Source: Kitasatospora aureofaciens
GTDB taxonomy: Bacteria > Actinomycetota > Actinomycetes > Streptomycetales > Streptomycetaceae
DNA: 64,000 nt
NCBI GenBank assembly: GCA_000720845.1
Contig: JODU01000033.1
Span: 9,109-73,108, forward strand
Direction of reading: 5' to 3'
A program made the translations under genes and the position numbers. This document shows, in pieces, positions 44,301 through 52,733 of the stretch. The first letter of the stretch is position 1. Each line of letters starts with the position of its first letter. The notes beneath the pieces are model-generated. The model was not told the origin of the DNA, did not search any database, and saw nothing but the letters and a program-made list of their open reading frames with translations.

Positions 44301-45404
44301 ACTTTCCGGGGGTGGGGGGCAGTAGCGGGCCCACGCGTCCCAGAGATCGGCGGCGTAGTAGCCCTTGAGGACGCTTCCGGCGGTCTTGATGTTGCGGGAG
44401 GCGATGGGCTCGTTGTCCGCCGTCATGTACTCCGCGAGCATCCGACCCAGGCGCCGGTTGTCGAGCGGCTTGCCGTGCAGGTCCGCCCACGGCGCGTCGT
44501 CCAGGGCGTTGAGCCGGTCCAGGATCGCGACCGTGGGAAGCCGGTCGATGCCCGCCATGACGTGGTCGCGCAGGTCGGTGAGCAGCCGGACTCCGAGGCT
44601 GCCTTTGTCGTTGGCTTTGGACGCGGTGACCAGGGTGACGCAGGCTTCGCGGGCCCGGTCGGGCCAGTGGCCGCCGGCGGCGTCGGCGATGGCGAGCAGC
44701 GGTTCCCACACGTCCGCGGGCCGGTCGGTGACGCCTTCCGGCATGTCGGGCCACGCTCCCACGACGGACGCGCGGGCCTGCTCTGCCCAGGTGGCGAGCT
44801 GGTCACGGAGCTTGTGGCCCTCGGCCTCGTGGACGCGGGCCCGGAAGGGTTCCACCTTCTCGTTGCGGGCCCGGCGGCGCATGCGGATGACGACGGCCCG
44901 GCTCATGATCGTGTCGGGCAGAGAGCCGAGACCGGCGACGGCGACGGCGCAGTACGAGGGGAACGCCTGCACGGTCTGTTGCCCGCCGTCCCCGATGCAC
45001 CGGTAGGTAACCCCGGTGCGGCGGTGGCCGGCGTTGAGGAATCCGCGCAGTTCCTCGTTGTCGCCCGCCTTGGGCCCGAAGACGGTGTCGATCTCGTCGA
45101 ACAGGATGGTGGGCTTGCCGTTGCCCGACGACACGGAGCGGAACAGGGCGGCGGCGGACGCGTTGACGGCCGTCATGGGCTGCGGCACGAGGGTTTCCAC
45201 GATCTCCAGCGCCCGCGTCTTCCCGGACCCCGGTTCGGGGGACAGGAACGCGATACGGGGGGTGGAGTCGAAGCAGTCGAGCAGGTGCGCGTGCGCGTCC
45301 CACAGCGTGACGGCGACGAACGCGGCCTCGTGCGGGAAGACATTGAAGCGGCGGTGGAAGGCTTCCACCTCGTTGAGCAGCGCGGCGCCGTCGATGGCGG
45401 TCAT
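44262..45404 (-). CDS. DUF3631 domain ATPase (AICE replication protein)
   Basis: A 380-residue P-loop protein with Walker A EPGSGKT (57-63), Walker B ILFDEID (100-106) and a C-terminal DUF3631 helical domain (LLTDLRDHVMAGIDRLPT, DNRRLGRMLAEY). In AICEs and phages DUF3631 proteins are helicase-like partners of prim-pol primases. Its last codons contain two copies of the iteron, so the gene end and the putative origin overlap. It overlaps the next gene upstream by four bases (ATGA). Confidence 0.85.
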   Translation of the reverse strand: MTAIDGAALLNEVEAFHRRFNVFPHEAAFVAVTLWDAHAHLLDCFDSTPRIAFLSPEPGSGKTRALEIVETLVPQPMTAVNASAAALFRSVSSGNGKPTILFDEIDTVFGPKAGDNEELRGFLNAGHRRTGVTYRCIGDGGQQTVQAFPSYCAVAVAGLGSLPDTIMSRAVVIRMRRRARNEKVEPFRARVHEAEGHKLRDQLATWAEQARASVVGAWPDMPEGVTDRPADVWEPLLAIADAAGGHWPDRAREACVTLVTASKANDKGSLGVRLLTDLRDHVMAGIDRLPTVAILDRLNALDDAPWADLHGKPLDNRRLGRMLAEYMTADNEPIASRNIKTAGSVLKGYYAADLWDAWARYCPPPPESPLPPLPGTENVA

Positions 45405-45820
45405 GCGGCGTGCCTCCCTTCACACGGCGGGACAGGCGCCCCGGTGCAGGCGGAGCGGTGGGCGTCGTACTCGGCGACCAGCGCAGCCACCGACTCAGGG
45501 CCGGTAGCGGCGCCGGTCAGCCCGCAGACGCAGGCGTAGGCGGCACTGGGCAGGGCGCCGTGGCGAGTCGACCAGCGGGCGCCGTCGTAGTGGTGCCGGT
45601 AGACCGGCGGAGCGAAGATCCGGATACCGGGCGCGTCCGGGGTCGGGTCGCCCCCGGGCCGGAACGTGGACCGGTTCGGACGAAGAGCAGTTACGACGCC
45701 CTTGCGGGCGGCGCCTTTCGGCTCGCCCACGGCCGTCGTGTCCACAGGCTGTGGAGCGGCTTTCGGGTCGCTCGTGGCGGGGGTGGGGCAATCCAGGGCG
45801 GGGGGAGTGGGGGCCGTCAT
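45401..45820 (-). CDS. Small AICE protein with a CxC...HxxxC motif
   Basis: A 139-residue protein of unknown family. The N-terminal half is Pro/Thr-rich and probably disordered. The C-terminal half has YACVCGL and, later, YDAHRSAC, giving a possible Cys-Cys-His-Cys zinc site. It lies between the DUF3631 ATPase and the prim-pol gene with 4-nt overlaps at both ends, so it is made with the replication proteins and may link them. Confidence 0.7.
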   Translation of the reverse strand: MTAPTPPALDCPTPATSDPKAAPQPVDTTAVGEPKGAARKGVVTALRPNRSTFRPGGDPTPDAPGIRIFAPPVYRHHYDGARWSTRHGALPSAAYACVCGLTGAATGPESVAALVAEYDAHRSACTGAPVPPCEGRHAA

Positions 45821-46725
45821 GCCGCCTCCCGTGGGGTGGCGTGGGCGATGACCCAATCGAGTCCGCTGCGGATGGTGGTGCGGCACTCGGCCGGCGGCAG
45901 GCCGGTAGCCTCCCCCGCCCCCTGGATTGCCTGCTCCGCCACATCGCGCGGCAGGTCGCCCCACGCGACGAACCGGGCGACCTTGCAGGCGCTCCTGTGC
46001 AGGGTGCTGTTGCGTCCGCCGTCGGTGGCGGCGGCGATGACGGCGCACTCGCGTTCCAGCGCCACCCGCGCGGCCCGCGTGCCGTCATGGACCCGGACGG
46101 GCACCGGGGCGGGCCGGTCCGGCTCGCTGAGCAGTGCGGCGAGCCAGCCGGGCAGTTCCGCCACGGGCGCGTCACACGCGATCTCGTAGGCGCCGTCGGG
46201 AGTGGTGCTGCCGGGGGCGACGACGTAGCCGCCCCATGCGCGGGTGTCGATGTGCGGTCCGAGACGGTCAACGCTGCACTTCAACCGCACCCCGGCGGGG
46301 GCGGTGAAGTAAAGGTGTTCACCGCGCGCGGTCCGCACCCGGTAGGTGTCGGGGAGAACCTGGGCGGCGCGCTCGCAGAGCGCTTGCAACGAAGTGGCGC
46401 CGTCAGGCGCTCCTTTCGGCTCTTCCGCCTTGACCGGGTCCAGGTCGATGACGAGCAGCCCCGCCGGGCCCGTCGCGATCCCCACGTTGTAGGGCCGGTG
46501 CGCCCACGCGGCGTGGATCAGGTCCGGGTCGGTGGTCGCTCGCTCTTCGGGGGTGCGGTGCCCGCCCGTGCACCGGCCGGTGCGGGGGCAGGCCCGTTCG
46601 GCGTGTCCAGCCGGGCGCTTACTGCCGGGGTGCAGAGGGATGACGGGCCAGCCGCGTTCGGCCGCCGTGAGCGCGGACGCGAGCAGCGGCAGACACGCCA
46701 GATCCACCGTGGCGACGCTGGTCAT
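45817..46725 (-). CDS. Bifunctional DNA primase/polymerase (prim-pol)
   Basis: A 302-residue archaeo-eukaryotic-type primase. Catalytic DxD is visible in LLVIDLDPV (Asp94, Asp96), with the GEHLYF His in TARGEHLYFTAP and TRAWGGYVVAPGS downstream. Prim-pol proteins make primers and extend them; in AICEs they replace a classical Rep. ATG at 46725 is chosen because the upstream in-frame stretch is out of character. It overlaps the methyltransferase-like gene by four bases. Confidence 0.9.
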   Translation of the reverse strand: MTSVATVDLACLPLLASALTAAERGWPVIPLHPGSKRPAGHAERACPRTGRCTGGHRTPEERATTDPDLIHAAWAHRPYNVGIATGPAGLLVIDLDPVKAEEPKGAPDGATSLQALCERAAQVLPDTYRVRTARGEHLYFTAPAGVRLKCSVDRLGPHIDTRAWGGYVVAPGSTTPDGAYEIACDAPVAELPGWLAALLSEPDRPAPVPVRVHDGTRAARVALERECAVIAAATDGGRNSTLHRSACKVARFVAWGDLPRDVAEQAIQGAGEATGLPPAECRTTIRSGLDWVIAHATPREAA

Positions 46726-47579
46726 GCCGCCACCCCCAACGCGGGCCTGGCCGTGGTGGCACCGAGCAGCCAGCCGTAGGCGTGGTGGGCCTGGCGAGGC
46801 ACGACGCCGTTGCCCAGGATCTTCAGTTGTTCCTTGCGGGGGATGCCGGGCACGGCTGTGACCCAGCCTTCGGGCAGGCCCATCATCCACTCGGTGAACA
46901 GCGGGGACAGGCGCCGGTTTCCGCGCATGCCCGGCTCGGTCGGGCACGGCGCCGGCCGTCCGGTGATGCGCTCCCACCGGCGGACCGCAGGCCCGAAGTC
47001 GGTGCCGTCGGAAGCCACCCACCGTTCGTCCAACGGGACCGGCCCAGCGGTGCTGGTGTCGATGCCGGCAAGCAGGTTCACGGCCACCTCGTTGAGCGGC
47101 CGGGCGTTGCGCTCCAGCAGGTTCGAGGCGCCGGACTTCCAGTCGCGGGCCGCCGGTGTGGGCAGCAGGCTCACGACTCCGGGGGCGGAGGGAGCTTGGT
47201 CACCGCTGTGCGGAGGTTCATGCCGCCCTTGCGCTTCGGGCTGGTGCCGGGGCCGCCAGTGCCGTCCGAGCTGGTGGGGGTAGGCATCAGCGGGATGGGC
47301 AAGGGCGAACCAGCGGTCGCGCTCGTGCGGGGCGCCGGTTTCGGGGTCACCAGCGCGTACGCATGTCCACCGGAGGTCATACCGGAGCGCGGCCAGGTCC
47401 GCGGCGACGACGTCCAGCCCCCGCGAGCGGAGCGCGTGCGGGTCGTTCTCGGCGAACGCGGCGACCTGGCCGCCGATGCGGGCCCGGATCGCTGCCTCTA
47501 GACCGCCGTAGCCGGCGCACAGGGCGACGATCGTCGGCGGCGAGCCGGGCACTCGCCGGATGGTGGTGGGTTGCGTCAT
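46722..47579 (-). CDS. Cytosine-C5 methyltransferase-like protein lacking the catalytic centre
   Basis: 285 residues. The SAM-binding motif I (ALCAGYGGLEAAI, 19-31), motif II (FAENDPHA) and a C-terminal target-region end with motif X-like LGNGVVPRQAHHAYG are present. Between residues about 55 and 64 the sequence jumps from RGLDVV straight to LAALRYDLRWTCVRAGD, so the PC catalytic loop, the ENV motif and roughly 100 residues seen in intact family members are missing. The frame is preserved. Either it is dead, a DNA-binding remnant, or needs a partner. The C-terminal half keeps family-like sequence (PTPAARDWKSG). Confidence 0.8.
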   Translation of the reverse strand: MTQPTTIRRVPGSPPTIVALCAGYGGLEAAIRARIGGQVAAFAENDPHALRSRGLDVVAADLAALRYDLRWTCVRAGDPETGAPHERDRWFALAHPADAYPHQLGRHWRPRHQPEAQGRHEPPHSGDQAPSAPGVVSLLPTPAARDWKSGASNLLERNARPLNEVAVNLLAGIDTSTAGPVPLDERWVASDGTDFGPAVRRWERITGRPAPCPTEPGMRGNRRLSPLFTEWMMGLPEGWVTAVPGIPRKEQLKILGNGVVPRQAHHAYGWLLGATTARPALGVAA

Positions 47580-47623
47580 GCTGGGAGACCTCCACAGGTC
47601 CGTTGGATGGCAGGTGGAAGGCG

Positions 47624-47654
47624 GCGGCCCCGGTTCTTGGCGGAAGGGGGCCGC
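47624..47654 (-). terminator. Possible terminator after traB
   Basis: 8-bp arms GCGGCCCC/GGGGCCGC lie in the 95-bp gap between traB and the methyltransferase-like gene. Confidence 0.4.
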
Positions 47655-47674
47655 CTCCGTCGTTGTGCGGGTGG

Positions 47675-49462
47675 TCAGGCGGCGGCGGACTCGTCGCCGC
47701 GCGTGACGGTCAGGAAGCCGTCCGAGGTGCGGACGACGGTGCCGCTCGTGGTCAGCGCCTTGATGGCCTTGGAGACGGCGCCCTTGGACAGGCCCGTGAG
47801 CGTGACCAGGTCCTTCTGCCGGACCGGTTCGTCGGCGGTCTCGATGGCCTTGAGTACGCGGGCGGCGGCGCCGTCCGTTGCGGGGGCCGTCTCGGGCGCG
47901 GTGTCCTTGACGAGGGTGAGCGTCGGGGCACCCGCGGCTTCCACCGTGGGCGCCGTGCTGCGGGACCAGGGTGTGCGGTCGGGCAGGGCGATGACCACGG
48001 ACTTGTCCATGTAGCGGACCTTGACGGGATCGGGCTTGCGCTTGCCGTCCCGGATCAGCGCCACACCGGGCACGGGCAGCTCGTCGGCGTTCCATCCCTT
48101 GGCCTGCGCGTCCTCACCGAGGACGACGCGGGCTTCGGCCGGCGTGCGCACGGCGAGGCAGATGGAGACGCCGATCTGCGGGGCGATCTGCTTGGGGATG
48201 CCGTCGTTGATGGTGGGCTTCTGCGTCATCCACCACAGGTCGATGCACGCCGCCCGCCCCATCCGCGCGATGGACTCCAGCGCGGGCAGCGCGGACCGCT
48301 TGACCGTGCGCGTCTTCCCCTCCCCGGCCTCGACCTCGTAGGGGACGCTGTCGGCGGCGGTCATGACCTCGGCGCCCTCGTCCACGACCACGGTGATGCG
48401 GGGCCGGTCGGGGGTGGGGGTCCAGGTGTCCTGTCCCTTGGGCAGGATGGAGAGCCGGTCCAGCATCTCCGTCTCCAGCTCGTCGGTCACGTCGATGACC
48501 TCGTGCGGGGTGGAGGCGACGCGGGCCCGGTGGTCCCACAGGCGGCCTTCCACGCGCTTGAGGTCGATGATGACGAGCGCGTTCGTCTCTCCCTCGGACG
48601 CGTCGTACAGCAGCGGTCGGGACGCCACGCTCTTGCCCGCACCGGAGCGGCCGGCGATGAGCAACCGTTCCCCCAGCGGCACGGTCACCTGCTCGCCGGT
48701 GACGGTGTCGATGCCGAGCGAGCGACGTTCGGGCGTCCAGGTGAGGTCGTCGCCGTCGGCGGCGCTGCGGGTGCGCAGGATCAGTTCGGCCCATCCGCCC
48801 TGCTTGCCCGCCTTGACCTGCATGCGCAGGCTCGTGCGCGCACCGAGCAGCGCGCGGATGTGGTCCTCGGCCGATCGGAGCTTGGTCGTCGTCCACGTGC
48901 CGTCGAGACGGACCGCGCACACGATCCCGGCCTCGGTCAGCCGGGGCCGGCCGGTCAGCGTGCCCGCGAGGCCGCGCTGTTCGGCATGCTCCTTCCAGTG
49001 CTGCGGCTGCAACCGCTTCAACAGCGCCGACTCCTCGGCCGTCGGCTTCAACCCGGTCGTGTCCCGCTCGCGCACGGCCACCCAGACGGCGAACGCGGTG
49101 ACGGCGGCGACCACGGCGACGGCCGACCACACCCACACGCGCACGGAGACCTGCGGCAGCCACACATAACCGGCGGCACCGAGGGCGGCGGCGGCCTTGG
49201 TGGCAAACAGCCACATCGGGTCCGGGACGCGCCGCTTGGCCGTGCGCAACTCCCGCTCGGCACGGTGGCGCAGGGAGGTGACGCCCTCGGGGTCGACGGC
49301 GCGCGCGGTGGCCAGCGCCCGGCGGGCGTCGCGCACGAGCGGCTTGCGCTCGGCCCGCAGCGCGGAGCGGCGCTCGGATTCCTTGCGCCACCGGTCGGCG
49401 GTCCAGCGGGCGGCGGTGGCGGCGTACTGGCGGTGTGTACGCCAGACTTGAGACTGACTCAC
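47675..49462 (-). CDS. traB: FtsK/SpoIIIE-like conjugative translocase (TraB family)
   Basis: A 595-residue main transfer protein. It has two membrane helices (about 83-101 and 110-130), Walker A GRSGAGKS (271-278), Walker B ITVVVDEGAEV and a C-terminal winged helix (about 545-590, QKDLVTLTGLSKGAVSKAIKAL) that would read the transfer site. TraB hexamers pump double-stranded element DNA between mycelia. GTG at 49462 has AGAGGA upstream. It is separated from the spread genes by a 294-bp region with repeats and hairpins. Confidence 0.92.
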   Translation of the reverse strand: MSQSQVWRTHRQYAATAARWTADRWRKESERRSALRAERKPLVRDARRALATARAVDPEGVTSLRHRAERELRTAKRRVPDPMWLFATKAAAALGAAGYVWLPQVSVRVWVWSAVAVVAAVTAFAVWVAVRERDTTGLKPTAEESALLKRLQPQHWKEHAEQRGLAGTLTGRPRLTEAGIVCAVRLDGTWTTTKLRSAEDHIRALLGARTSLRMQVKAGKQGGWAELILRTRSAADGDDLTWTPERRSLGIDTVTGEQVTVPLGERLLIAGRSGAGKSVASRPLLYDASEGETNALVIIDLKRVEGRLWDHRARVASTPHEVIDVTDELETEMLDRLSILPKGQDTWTPTPDRPRITVVVDEGAEVMTAADSVPYEVEAGEGKTRTVKRSALPALESIARMGRAACIDLWWMTQKPTINDGIPKQIAPQIGVSICLAVRTPAEARVVLGEDAQAKGWNADELPVPGVALIRDGKRKPDPVKVRYMDKSVVIALPDRTPWSRSTAPTVEAAGAPTLTLVKDTAPETAPATDGAAARVLKAIETADEPVRQKDLVTLTGLSKGAVSKAIKALTTSGTVVRTSDGFLTVTRGDESAAA

Positions 49463-49756
49463 GAGTCCTCTTCTCAGGGGTTGGTGGGTTGGTGGTGGCG
49501 GGCCCTGCGACGGCCCGTCACCACACGCGCGTGTTACGCGGAGTGAGCAGGTTTCCGGTTTCCTGGTTTCCGAGGGACCCCCTACGCGCGTGCGCGCGAG
49601 GGCGGAAACTTCCGTCACCCTGCGTCGCTACGGGGGTTGTGGCGGCCGAACAGCCTTACGGGGGCCAAACCCCACCCGGAAGGGGGTCCAGGCGGCCTAC
49701 GGGCCGCCTACGGCTTCCCGCCCGTTGTCGGGGGCCGGGAAGCCGTAGGCGGGTGC
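49463..49756. other. Upstream region of traB with repeats and a hairpin
   Basis: 294 bp. Three heptamers GGTTTCC lie at 49550, 49557 and 49565, almost back to back. A perfect 14-bp stem (CCTACGGCTTCCCG and complement, about 49708-49750) could end the upstream membrane-protein operon. The region may include the traB promoter and a transfer-recognition site. Confidence 0.5.
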
Positions 49757-50068
49757 TCACTTGCCCTTGGGGCGGGCGAGTTTGAGGGTGACGCCGCCGA
49801 TGCCGACGGGGCCGGCGGTCTGAGCGATGACGGTGACCGTGTGGGCGGCGGCGTCGAGCAGCGCGCACAGCGCGGCGACCAGTCCCCAGCAGCCCATCGC
49901 GGCGGCCCCCGCGACGGCGAACGGCAGCAGGTAGTGCCGCAACGGGCGGCCGGCCGGGTCGGCGGTGTGGTGAACGACGACGATGGGCTGGCCGGTGGCT
50001 GCGGCGCGGCGGTAGGCGTCGGCGGGGATGTGCGGAGCAACGATCCCCGGCGGATCACGGTGCGACAT
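49757..50068 (-). CDS. Small AICE membrane protein (spread-type)
   Basis: A 103-residue protein with one or two hydrophobic stretches (LLPFAVAGAAAMGCWGLVAALCALL and HTVTVIAQTAGPVGIGGVTL). No known motif. It belongs to the group of small membrane proteins that follow spdB-like genes in AICEs and help plasmid spread in the mycelium. Its start overlaps the preceding stop by one base. Confidence 0.7.
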   Translation of the reverse strand: MSHRDPPGIVAPHIPADAYRRAAATGQPIVVVHHTADPAGRPLRHYLLPFAVAGAAAMGCWGLVAALCALLDAAAHTVTVIAQTAGPVGIGGVTLKLARPKGK

Positions 50069-50448
50069 CAGGACTCCTCAGGCGCGTAAGCCATGACCAG
50101 CGGGGACACCGGCCGCACGGCGTTGTCGGGGAAGGCGCAGGCAGAGCACATGCCGAGCGACGGCGGGATGACGTAACCCGCATCCCGGCGGCACTCCGGG
50201 CAGGTGCGGCGGGCGGCATTGGCCTTGGCCAGCGCCGCCCACCGCGCCGGGGTCATCGGACGCACCGGCTTCGCACGGTCGATCCGGTAGAGGTAGGCGA
50301 CCAGCGGTTCCCGGCGGCGACGCGGCCGTTCGACCGTAGCGACCACGTCCTGACCACCGGGCCGCAACCCTCGCGCCCTCAGTTGGCGGCGGGTGGCGTA
50401 GCCGTCGGGAGCGAGACGCCACCGGTAGACGGGCAGGGCACCCATCAC
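50068..50448 (-). CDS. RRQ-motif zinc-binding AICE protein
   Basis: A 126-residue protein with TRRQLRARGLRPGGQD near the N-terminus and a zinc ribbon CPECRRDAGYVIPPSLGMCSAC near the C-terminus. I recognise it as the RRQRL-motif zinc-binding family confined to actinobacterial mobile elements. Molecular role unknown. It overlaps the DUF2637 gene by four bases. Confidence 0.8.
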   Translation of the reverse strand: MMGALPVYRWRLAPDGYATRRQLRARGLRPGGQDVVATVERPRRRREPLVAYLYRIDRAKPVRPMTPARWAALAKANAARRTCPECRRDAGYVIPPSLGMCSACAFPDNAVRPVSPLVMAYAPEES

Positions 50449-51455
50449 TGACCCGCGATCGCGAGATCAGCACGGCGGCCCGCACTCGGGTCGCGGTGCT
50501 CGGCGTAGCGGTGGGAGACCCACCCGACCGACCAGCCGCACAGCTCGGCAGCCGACCGCACCGACATGTCGGAGGCGAACGCGGCGGCCACGATCCGGCG
50601 CGCTTCATCCTCCGGAAGCTTGCCGGCGGCGGGCCCGCGGTTCAGCAGCGCGGCGCGTTCACGGGCCGCGCGCTCCTCGCGCTCACGGCGTTCACGCTCC
50701 GCCTGCTCGGCACGCTCGCGCCGCTCGGCCTCGGCCCGCTCCCGCGCCTGCCGTTCACGCGTCAGCCGCTCGTGTTCACGCTGTTCACGCTCGCGTTCAC
50801 GGCGTTCACGCTCGGCCCGCTCGGCAGCCTCCGCACGCTCCCGCGCGGCCCGCTCCTCACGGGCCGCGCGCTCTTCCCGCTCGGCCTGCTCACGAGCCAG
50901 CGCGGCCTCGTGCTCACGCTGTTCACGGGCGAGCATCGCGGCGTGCTCGCGCTCCTCCCGGGCCTCGGCACGGGCTTGTGCGGCGCGCTCCCGGGCCGCC
51001 TGCTCACGCCGCTCCCGCTCGGCCCCCTGCTCGGCTTCCAGCGCGGCCACCGCACGGGCGATGGCCCGCCGATAGGCCAGGCTGGTCTCTGCGGTGACGA
51101 TGAGCAGGAGCGGCGCCACGGAGTGGACGGCCACGCCGACCAGGTCTTTCTTCAGTGCGGAGTCGGCGGTGTTCAGGGCTAGCGTCATCAGCCCCGTCAT
51201 CCACCGCAGCACGACCGGCCAGCGTCCGCCCTGCCCTCCGAGGCGGGCCAGCACGTCATCGAGCTTGACCACGATGACCACGGCGGCGTCCACCACGAGC
51301 GGCAGGATCGGCGCCGTCCAGTCCCACGCCTCGGCCGTGTGCTCCGCCATCAACGGCGTCACGGTGAGAATGGAATAGAGCATCGCCCCGCAGACGATGA
51401 GCCACGTACCGCCCGACAGGGCGCGCTCTGCTGAACGCGTCTGAACGCTGTTCAC
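50445..51455 (-). CDS. DUF2637 / SpdB-like membrane protein with a long charged coiled coil
   Basis: 336 residues. Three to four N-terminal membrane helices (residues about 15-130, DUF2637) precede an Arg/Glu/Ala-only coiled coil (about 140-275, runs such as REEREHAAMLAREQREHE) and a C-terminal helix-turn-helix (MSVRSAAELCGWSVGWVSHRYAEH). DUF2637 proteins are the SpdB-like spread factors. The coil is long enough to reach deep into the cytoplasm and the helix-turn-helix could touch element DNA. Ends overlap both neighbours. Confidence 0.85.
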   Translation of the reverse strand: MNSVQTRSAERALSGGTWLIVCGAMLYSILTVTPLMAEHTAEAWDWTAPILPLVVDAAVVIVVKLDDVLARLGGQGGRWPVVLRWMTGLMTLALNTADSALKKDLVGVAVHSVAPLLLIVTAETSLAYRRAIARAVAALEAEQGAERERREQAARERAAQARAEAREEREHAAMLAREQREHEAALAREQAEREERAAREERAARERAEAAERAERERREREREQREHERLTRERQARERAEAERRERAEQAERERREREERAARERAALLNRGPAAGKLPEDEARRIVAAAFASDMSVRSAAELCGWSVGWVSHRYAEHRDPSAGRRADLAIAGQ

Positions 51456-51985
51456 GCTGCCTCCTCGATCGGCTTCGGGGCGGGCATGTACGCGCGGCGG
51501 AAGCCGTTGGATGCGGCGTTGTAGATGAACGCCTCACAGCGCCACGTGAACGCGGCGGCGGGGCGTTCATCGGAGGGCACCCACACCGCATCCGGGGCGG
51601 CGCCGTGGGTGGCGGTGTCGGCGTAGGCGTCCTCGCGGGAGGCGTAGATGGTGTGCGGCTCGCCGTAGTGCAGCAGCACCGTCAGCGTCTCGCCCTCACG
51701 CGGCCCGCCGCTCAGTTCCTCGCGCAGGCGGCGGATCTCGATGTCCTTCCGCAGCAGCTCCTGCTGCGCGTCGGACAGCTCCGCCAGCGTCCCGGACAGC
51801 AGGACACCCACCTCAGTCGTGGTGGCCTCGGCCCGCTCCGCTCGGTCGGTGACGGCGAACAGCTCCCGCACGTGCCGGCCGAACGCCTCGTTCGCGGCCC
51901 CGCTGGTCTGCCGGGCCTGCTCGCTCGCGGTGCGGGCGGCGTCCTCCAGCCGGGCGAGGCGGGCCCCGGTGACGATGCGGATCAC
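51452..51985 (-). CDS. AICE protein with N-terminal coiled coil, function unknown
   Basis: A 177-residue protein. Residues 1-95 are helical (RLARLEDAARTASEQ, DAQQELLRKDIEIRRLREEL), and the C-terminal part is a small beta-rich domain (TLTVLLHYGEPHTIYASREDAYADT, FTWRCEAFIYN). I know no family. It starts at a GTG overlapping the DUF6284 stop. Confidence 0.7.
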   Translation of the reverse strand: MIRIVTGARLARLEDAARTASEQARQTSGAANEAFGRHVRELFAVTDRAERAEATTTEVGVLLSGTLAELSDAQQELLRKDIEIRRLREELSGGPREGETLTVLLHYGEPHTIYASREDAYADTATHGAAPDAVWVPSDERPAAAFTWRCEAFIYNAASNGFRRAYMPAPKPIEEAA

Positions 51986-52251
51986 GCGGCACCCCCGGGC
52001 AGGCTCGCGCCGGCCGTGCGGTTGGCCAGCTCCCGGCGGGCGGCCAGCACCCGGTGCCGGGCCCGGCGGATACGCCGGTTGTCCATCTCGTTCGGCGTGC
52101 GGTCGAGGGCAATGATCTGCGCGTCGACCAGGTCGACACCCGCCAGGATGACGGGCATCTCCTGCTCGATCGCGTCCAGCTCCGCGTCCGTCGGCTCCAT
52201 GAAGTCGGCGAACGCGGTAACAGCGTCCTGAACAGTGACGATGTGGTTCAT
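51982..52251 (-). CDS. DUF6284-type small AICE protein
   Basis: An 89-residue acidic-to-basic helical protein (EPTDAELDAIEQEMPVILAG, then RRIRRARHRVLAARRELAN), which I recognise as DUF6284, a family found in AICEs. It is the first gene of the minus-strand transfer operon, so its upstream region holds the main promoter. Confidence 0.75.
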   Translation of the reverse strand: MNHIVTVQDAVTAFADFMEPTDAELDAIEQEMPVILAGVDLVDAQIIALDRTPNEMDNRRIRRARHRVLAARRELANRTAGASLPGGAA

Positions 52252-52290
52252 TGGGTCGTGGTTCCTTCCAGCGAGGAACGGCCCGAACAG

Positions 52291-52318
52291 AGCCCCCGGT
52301 GTTCGCGCACCGGGGGCT
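52291..52318. terminator. Hairpin upstream of the transfer operon
   Basis: 11-bp arms AGCCCCCGGTG/CACCGGGGGCT with a TTCGCG loop. A second hairpin (CGCTGCTCGT, 5-nt loop, complement) follows at 52355-52379. Confidence 0.5.
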
Positions 52319-52599
52319 CACGCCGTTGAAGTCGGTAGATCCGGCTCCCCTCAACGCTGCTCGTACGAGACGAGCAGCGGAGGCAACCGGCCCGCAGCAG
52401 GCGAGCTGCGGAGAGGTCGAACGCGGCGTTGCCGCGCGGTCCGTCTTTTCGACTCGGGGAGACGGGGCCCACCTATGCAGTTCTCAACGAACGTCCAGCT
52501 CAGGGCCCCAACTGCACGAGCTATCCCAAACCAGCGCCATCGCGTAGAGCAGCTCAAAGAGAACCCCCTAGGCGTGGGACGCCCTCCACATTCCCCTTT

Positions 52600-52689
52600 G
52601 TCCCGGGACTGCGAGCGACGCAAGATGAGAATGACACGGTGTCCCGGGACTGTCAACAGTCCCGGGACACCGGCCAATCCTGGGACTGT
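52600..52689. promoter_or_regulatory. GTCCCGGGAC operator array
   Basis: Three exact GTCCCGGGACTG-type sites (52600, 52641, and inverted at 52657) and one degenerate site near 52679. The middle two form arms of 16 bp (52638-52653 and 52656-52671) around a 2-bp centre. The core GTCCCGGGAC is itself palindromic. It lies in the divergent region between the transfer operon and the GntR regulator gene, so it is the likely repressor target. Confidence 0.78.
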
Positions 52690-52733
52690 GATTCACTGGC
52701 TGAGTTGATATGCGAGGCGAGAGGGGTTTCCGC

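Noticed and set aside
46722..48095. Longer 457-codon methyltransferase frame
   Set aside because: The first 170 codons lie across the traB 3' end and have shadow composition; ATG at 47579 starts the conserved motif I region.
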